Of a stretch of DNA of 8,996 bases, positions 5,388-8,996 are shown piece after piece. Position 1 is the first letter of the stretch. Every line of letters begins with the position of its first letter. The notes beneath the pieces were generated by a model that was given only the letters and a program-made list of their open reading frames with translations, had not been told where the DNA came from and ran no database searches. The position numbers and the translations under genes were made by a program. Source of the stretch: Methanobacteriota archaeon (GTDB taxonomy: Archaea; Halobacteriota; Methanosarcinia; Methanosarcinales; Methanoperedenaceae); NCBI GenBank assembly GCA_018900975.1, contig JAHIFK010000171.1:1-8996 (forward strand), written 5' to 3'.

Positions 5388-6413
5388 ATGAGAAAAATAC
5401 AAAAAAGACCCATCGACAAAAGATTTAGAATAGGCGTGCTGGTTATTTTAATCGCTATTCTGTGCCTATCATCATACAGCTTATATCAGGCTTATCAGCT
5501 TCCCTTTATTGTAGATAAAGATGTCTCAGCCTGCAATTATGAGCAGAGAAGCAACTTTAATTATGTCGTTCTTTTAAAACCTAACAATCTTTATGATACC
5601 TCAACGCTTGGTTCAAACATGACTTACTTTACCAAAATAGTTGACCGCATAGATACTATTTTTTCCTACGAATTCACCTGCGATAACCCGGCAAGCATTC
5701 AGGGCAACTATGAAGTCATAGCAACTGTGAGCACCGAGCTGTGGGAGAAAAACTTTGTTATAGTGCCAGGAAAAGAGTTTTCAGGCGAGAAAAAAGCAAA
5801 CTTCACAGCAAAATTCCCTCTAAATCTCACAGTCCACAATGACTTTGTTGAATCAATTGGAAAGGAGATAGGCGTGCAGGCTAAAGAGCCGAAATTGAAA
5901 CTCATATACAATATCAATACTGTTGCTACAATAAAGAATAGACAGGTCAAAGAAACATTTGCTCCAACAATGGTTATTCCTCTAAGTAAAGGCGCCTTTG
6001 ATATAAGCGGGGACATTTCCAGCCGCAAGCCAGGCTCGATCACCAGAACAGAGCCGTTTTTCAGGCAGGACGTAATTGATAAAAGAATATATACTTTCAT
6101 CACGACAATTTTATTTTTCATTTTATTATTACTCTTTGCCTACTTAACGAAAAATAAACCCATTGAGATGAACAGGGTAGAGGAGACGGTTGCAAATATC
6201 AATAAAAAGTATGGAGATTGGATTGCCGATGCTAAGGAGATGCCACTTACAGGAAACCAGGTATCAGTATCCCTGAATTCAATGGAAGACCTGATTAAAA
6301 TAGCCGAGGAGCTTGGAAGACCTGTAATACACGTTAAAAACGCGCAAAAGCATTACTATTACGTTCTCGATGGATCGATGCGTTACGAACATCTGGTAGA
6401 TTTGTACAGGTAA
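5388..6413 (+). CDS. DUF5305-like two-pass membrane protein
   Basis: This 341-residue protein starts three bases after the preceding stop. A membrane helix at 15-35 is followed by an outside domain (about 40-230), a second helix (234-253) and a cytoplasmic tail (254-341). The outside domain contains NYVVLLKPNNLYD (58-70), YFTKIVDRIDTIFSYEF (80-96) and LWEKNFVIVPG (118-128). These fit DUF5305, found in archaea beside SipW-like signal peptidases. The tail (LNSMEDLIKIAEELGRPVIH, 296-315) looks like a small soluble alpha/beta module. The role is unknown. The position suggests a partner of the peptidase, perhaps holding substrate or assembling a surface structure. The family name is from memory and was not searched. 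Confidence 0.75.
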   Translation: MRKIQKRPIDKRFRIGVLVILIAILCLSSYSLYQAYQLPFIVDKDVSACNYEQRSNFNYVVLLKPNNLYDTSTLGSNMTYFTKIVDRIDTIFSYEFTCDNPASIQGNYEVIATVSTELWEKNFVIVPGKEFSGEKKANFTAKFPLNLTVHNDFVESIGKEIGVQAKEPKLKLIYNINTVATIKNRQVKETFAPTMVIPLSKGAFDISGDISSRKPGSITRTEPFFRQDVIDKRIYTFITTILFFILLLLFAYLTKNKPIEMNRVEETVANINKKYGDWIADAKEMPLTGNQVSVSLNSMEDLIKIAEELGRPVIHVKNAQKHYYYVLDGSMRYEHLVDLYR

Positions 6414-6414
6414 A

Positions 6415-7899
6415 ATGTCCAAAGTGTTTATTTTTATCTTAATTATTTCATTGCCATATTTTACTAGTTTAGTAGGCAGCGCTGAGGAGGTTAAGTGGAC
6501 GACTAAAACCGTTGAAACGCTGCACTCCGGCGATGCGATTTCAAGGGGAGGATTCCAGTTATCAGCCGCGGATTTTGACATGTATAATAAATTTTTTCTC
6601 TTAACTATTTATAAAAACAATACTATCTTAAAAGAGGATATCCTGGGAATAGGGGATACAAGTACATACAACGATGAGATAAAGCTGGTTGTGATCGACG
6701 TATGGTCGACTGGAAAAGGTGATAGCTGGGTGAAGGCTGAGGTATATCTGAGAGCAAAACCTGACATGCGGATTTCAATCTCAACAAATAGAAATGAATA
6801 TAACCCACAGGATACCATTGCCACAACCGTTACCCTCAGGAACAATGGAAACGACAAAATTAAAAATGTTGGATTGAATATTGATCCAGGCGTATTAGAA
6901 CCAGTGGGTGGAAGCCTCAAGTATGATTTTAATGAAATTCCTTCAGGTCAGTCTAAATCGGTAACAATAGATTTCAAAGCGCCTTTGCTTGCAGAGGCAA
7001 AATACATGACTATAGGTGTTAATGCTTCTGGCACTGATGTAAAAAATATAAACTATTCTGCTTCTGCATCCATAAAAATAAAAATTCTTCAGAATAGGAT
7101 TATTGAGATGCAAAAAACATTAGCCAGTTCTATATACACCGATGAGGTCACTTCCGCCTATATCACAATAAGGAACAAAGGCGCCATTAATCTCAATTCG
7201 ATTGAGGTAAAAGATGAAATTCCAGACGGTTTCACATCAGAAAACGACATAAATTTGTTATGGTCTCTAAATCTCGCTTCCGGAGAGGAGAAAAGAATTT
7301 CGTATCCGCTTAAACCGCTTTTACCCGGCACCTATGATGTTCCAGCAGCACAGGCGCAGTTTGTTATAGATAGAAAACAGTATACTGTAAAATCAAACAC
7401 ATCCAGAATAACTGTACATGCTCCACTTATTGTTCTCACTAAAACTGTTGATTCAGCAGTTGCATATATCAGCGATCAGATAACGGTTACTATAAATGTG
7501 CGCAACGATGGGGATAAACAGGCGATGGTTAAAATTACAGATGATCTCCCATCGAAGGCTGATCTATTGAGCGGAGATTTAAGCTGGACATCAGTCCTGG
7601 AGAAAAATGAATCTAAAAGCTATACATATACAATGAAACCAAACAAAGCAGGAGAGCTTGAACTTCCACCTGCCAAAGCAAATATAACATATTTACAGAA
7701 TAGTTATAATTTCACAGTATCATCCAGAAACTTGGCTGTTTTGGTAGTTGAATCACTGGATAAGAAACAAATAGCCACATCCAGTCCGTCCATTCCAGCG
7801 AGGACTTCAACGCCTGGATTTGGGGGCATTATAGCTTCAATAGCGTTTATATTTATATACTTGATAAAAAGGAAAGGAGGCGCTCTAGAGTGTGAATAA
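6415..7899 (+). CDS. Secreted multi-domain surface protein with PGF-type C-terminal anchor
   Basis: This 494-residue protein starts one base after the upstream stop. It has an ordinary signal peptide (1-23, ending GSA before EEVKW). A first beta domain (about 25-115) resembles S-layer-related modules, followed by three immunoglobulin-like segments (about 117-225, 230-335 and 338-447). The last two are clear repeats of each other: ITIRNKGAINLNSIEVKDEIP against INVRNDGDKQAMVKITDDLP, and LPGTYDVPAAQA against AGELELPPAKA. They look like CARDB/DUF11-type adhesion or spacer domains. A Ser/Thr/Pro-rich stretch (455-466) leads to PGFGG (467-471), a hydrophobic helix and a basic end. That is the layout of PGF-CTERM signals processed by archaeosortase ArtA. 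It is probably anchored at the cell surface through a lipid, with the rest outside. Confidence 0.8.
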   Translation: MSKVFIFILIISLPYFTSLVGSAEEVKWTTKTVETLHSGDAISRGGFQLSAADFDMYNKFFLLTIYKNNTILKEDILGIGDTSTYNDEIKLVVIDVWSTGKGDSWVKAEVYLRAKPDMRISISTNRNEYNPQDTIATTVTLRNNGNDKIKNVGLNIDPGVLEPVGGSLKYDFNEIPSGQSKSVTIDFKAPLLAEAKYMTIGVNASGTDVKNINYSASASIKIKILQNRIIEMQKTLASSIYTDEVTSAYITIRNKGAINLNSIEVKDEIPDGFTSENDINLLWSLNLASGEEKRISYPLKPLLPGTYDVPAAQAQFVIDRKQYTVKSNTSRITVHAPLIVLTKTVDSAVAYISDQITVTINVRNDGDKQAMVKITDDLPSKADLLSGDLSWTSVLEKNESKSYTYTMKPNKAGELELPPAKANITYLQNSYNFTVSSRNLAVLVVESLDKKQIATSSPSIPARTSTPGFGGIIASIAFIFIYLIKRKGGALECE

Positions 7900-7949
7900 C
7901 AGGTAGAACAACTTTTAATCAACTTTGAGCGATGCTGAATGCAATGCCA

Positions 7950-8447
7950 CTAAGCAAATGTTTTTGATATCCAATCTCCGGCATAATGCGCCAGAATTAT
8001 AACTACCATTGCAATAGCAAGGTGCTCAACAATAACCTTCCCTGGTTTTATTTTTTGCTCCCTTGCAATAAAAAAACTTAAAATAGCGAGCAAAGACATG
8101 CCCCATACCACGCTTACAATAATCGCTCTTGAAAGTTGAAACAACAAAAGGGGAAAGATAAAAGTGGAGGCAAAAACGAATTTAGCAAGGAAGGTGGCGA
8201 GTGTGGATTCCCATATCTCTTTATTAATGTGTTTATTCTCCGACTCTTCTGAGATGTGAATTCCCAGAGCATCCGAGAACGCATCTGCTATTGCTATTGT
8301 CAATACGCCGCCAATAACCGCGAGCCTTGAATGTGTACCCGCGTGTAAACCCACGATTAGACCAACCGTTGTGATTATACCTGAGGTTAGACCGAAAATA
8401 AGCCCTATCTTTAACGAATGTCTCAATAAAGTGATTACAGTTCTCAA
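7950..8447 (-). CDS. VIT1/CCC1-like membrane protein (possible metal transporter)
   Basis: This 165-residue protein has about five hydrophobic segments. The first (12-36, GLTSGIITTVGLIVGLHAG) and second (42-66, ADAFSDALGIHISEESE at 54-70) match the VIT1/CCC1 pattern, in which the G-x-V-T-T and D-(x)-S-(x)-G-x-x-x-S-(x)-x-S-E motifs line the metal path for iron or manganese. The cytosolic loop after the second segment is short (about 70-80), so the glutamate-rich metal-binding domain of plant VIT1 is missing. The best start is a TTG at 8447: no in-frame ATG lies between the upstream stop and the first conserved helix, and a TATA box at 8478-8485 would start transcription about 10 bases before it. 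It converges with operon B over a 50-base gap. Transport of a specific metal is not shown. Confidence 0.72.
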   Translation of the reverse strand: MRTVITLLRHSLKIGLIFGLTSGIITTVGLIVGLHAGTHSRLAVIGGVLTIAIADAFSDALGIHISEESENKHINKEIWESTLATFLAKFVFASTFIFPLLLFQLSRAIIVSVVWGMSLLAILSFFIAREQKIKPGKVIVEHLAIAMVVIILAHYAGDWISKTFA

Positions 8448-8477
8448 AATCGATAAGAAGGATGAGAAAACATATCG

Positions 8478-8485
8478 TTTATAAA
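8478..8485 (-). promoter_or_regulatory. Palindromic TATA box for the VIT-like gene
   Basis: TTTATAAA is self-complementary and lies about 31-38 bases upstream of the TTG start at 8447 on the minus strand. That predicts a start of transcription near 8456 and a very short leader. It could also fire to the right, but only the antisense side of the AbrB-like gene lies there. Confidence 0.45.
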
Positions 8486-8558
8486 CCTATTCTTTACTTC
8501 AGGCAATCCAATATATTACTATGACGTATGCTGGGCAATGTTTCAAAATACCTTTGAA

Positions 8559-8711
8559 CTACTGCCTAACCTTAAGCTGCATGGAGTTAGAGGTAAACGG
8601 CTCTATCTCTACCTGTGATCCTTCCTTCAGGTTGAACATTTCACATATTGCCATTGGCATGGTTATGATCAGGCTTTTACCTGACTTCCGGAGCTTTACT
8701 ACTTTACCCAT
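8559..8711 (-). CDS. AbrB/MazE-fold small DNA-binding protein
   Basis: This 50-residue protein starts at the ATG at 8711, preceded by GGTGAT (8720-8715 on the minus strand), a good archaeal ribosome binding site. The sequence (MGKVVKLRKSGKSLIITMPM, then AICEMFNLKEGSQVEIEPFT) has the swapped-hairpin signature. A basic strand with K-x-G-K-S-L is followed by ITMP, a short helix, L-K-E-G-x-x-V-E-I-E, and a last strand (MQLKVR). Such proteins dimerise and bind DNA as antitoxins or transition-state regulators. No toxin gene lies beside it. It may control the VIT-like gene 111 bases downstream or itself; both are inference. Confidence 0.8.
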   Translation of the reverse strand: MGKVVKLRKSGKSLIITMPMAICEMFNLKEGSQVEIEPFTSNSMQLKVRQ

Positions 8712-8867
8712 AGAATCACCGAATTATATAATAAGATATTTTAATATCATAAAAGTATCGTTCATGATAAAGCTTTTTAGGAGAAAGACGTATATGGACG
8801 TGAGGTGAAGATATATCCTTAGCTACTAACACAAAGTTAGCTGTGTAATAGTTACAGATAAGTCACA
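8712..8867. promoter_or_regulatory. Divergent promoter region between AbrB-like and DHH genes
   Basis: This region is AT-rich. On the minus strand CTTTTATGAT (8755-8746) is a TATA candidate for the AbrB-like gene. On the plus strand GATATATCC (8810-8818) would start transcription near 8840 for the DHH gene. The short leader of the latter has small inverted repeats, such as CTAAC/GTTAG (8826-8830 with 8836-8840). GTCA (8862-8865) can pair with TGAC (8869-8872) over the start codon. Confidence 0.4.
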
Positions 8868-8996
8868 ATGACTGATGGAGATGAGAGCCTCGTTCAACTT
8901 GAATATTTAAGTGAACAGGTAGCCGACGCCATAGTGGAATATGGCTCGGTCAGGCTCATTTCTCATAATGATGCAGATGGATTGTCTGCCGCGGGA
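8868..8996 (+). CDS. DHH-family phosphoesterase (archaeal RecJ-like), N-terminus only
   Basis: There are 43 codons from the ATG at 8868 to the window edge. After a short helical lead (LVQLEYLSEQVADAIVEYGS) comes VRLISHNDADGLSAAG (28-43), motif I of the DHH superfamily, in which the two Asp of NDADG bind catalytic metal. In archaea this opening is typical of RecJ-like single-strand nucleases, associated with replication (GINS-associated) or nucleic-acid repair. The DHH motif and the DHHA1 domain lie beyond the window. The upstream AAGT is a weak ribosome binding site. An oligoribonuclease-type DHH protein is the alternative. Confidence 0.85.
   Translation, partial: MTDGDESLVQLEYLSEQVADAIVEYGSVRLISHNDADGLSAAG

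Noticed and set aside
8559..8711. Antitoxin of a toxin-antitoxin pair
   Set aside because: The fold fits an antitoxin, but no toxin-like frame adjoins it; the next gene on the strand is a membrane protein 111 bases away.
8521..8808. Plus-strand open frame of 95 codons
   Set aside because: It is antisense to the AbrB-like gene, whose fold signature and ribosome binding site are much stronger.

Overview
The window looks archaeal, most likely a euryarchaeon of the methanogen/ANME (Methanosarcinales or Methanoperedens-like) type. The evidence is the two Ser-His (ER/archaeal-type) signal peptidases, a C-terminal PGF anchor signal of the archaeosortase kind, a DUF5305-like membrane protein, TATA-like promoters with GGTGA/GGAGG ribosome binding sites, and the start of an archaeal RecJ/DHH phosphoesterase at the right edge. 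The lineage is inferred from gene content only.

Layout. Positions 1-139 hold the 5' end of an insertion-sequence transposase on the minus strand, running off the left edge; its start codon lies in a perfect inverted repeat. Positions 140-481 hold no convincing gene but contain a structured leader for the next operon, with some resemblance to the GEMM riboswitch layout. Operon A (482-4137, plus strand) has three tandem TasA/camelysin-like secreted proteins with SipW-type signal peptides. Each is followed by an intergenic hairpin, and the last two hairpins are identical. Then come a 38-residue one-helix membrane protein, a SipW-like signal peptidase overlapping it by ATGA, and a fourth SipW-type exported protein overlapping the peptidase by GTGA. 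Positions 4138-4400 contain a CACAGAG-rich inverted repeat and the promoter region of operon B. Operon B (4401-7899, plus strand) has a second signal peptidase with an extra membrane-anchored C-terminal region, a DUF5305-like two-pass membrane protein, and a 494-residue secreted protein with tandem beta-sandwich repeats and a PGF-type C-terminal anchor. The genes are 1-3 bases apart.

The right end is ordinary by comparison. A VIT1/CCC1-like membrane protein (minus, 7950-8447) is convergent with operon B. Upstream of it is a 50-residue AbrB/MazE-fold DNA-binding protein (minus, 8559-8711). The first 43 codons of a DHH-family phosphoesterase (plus, from 8868) run off the edge.

Interpretation. 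Operon A parallels the Bacillus tapA-sipW-tasA biofilm operon: fibre-type substrates next to the dedicated peptidase that matures them. TasA-related proteins are known to form donor-strand-complemented filaments in bacteria and in some archaea (bundling pili). This locus is therefore a good candidate for an archaeal extracellular-matrix or pilus system, with a domain-inserted subunit that could be a decorated or adhesive variant. Operon B looks like a second cell-surface cassette with its own peptidase and an archaeosortase-anchored surface protein.
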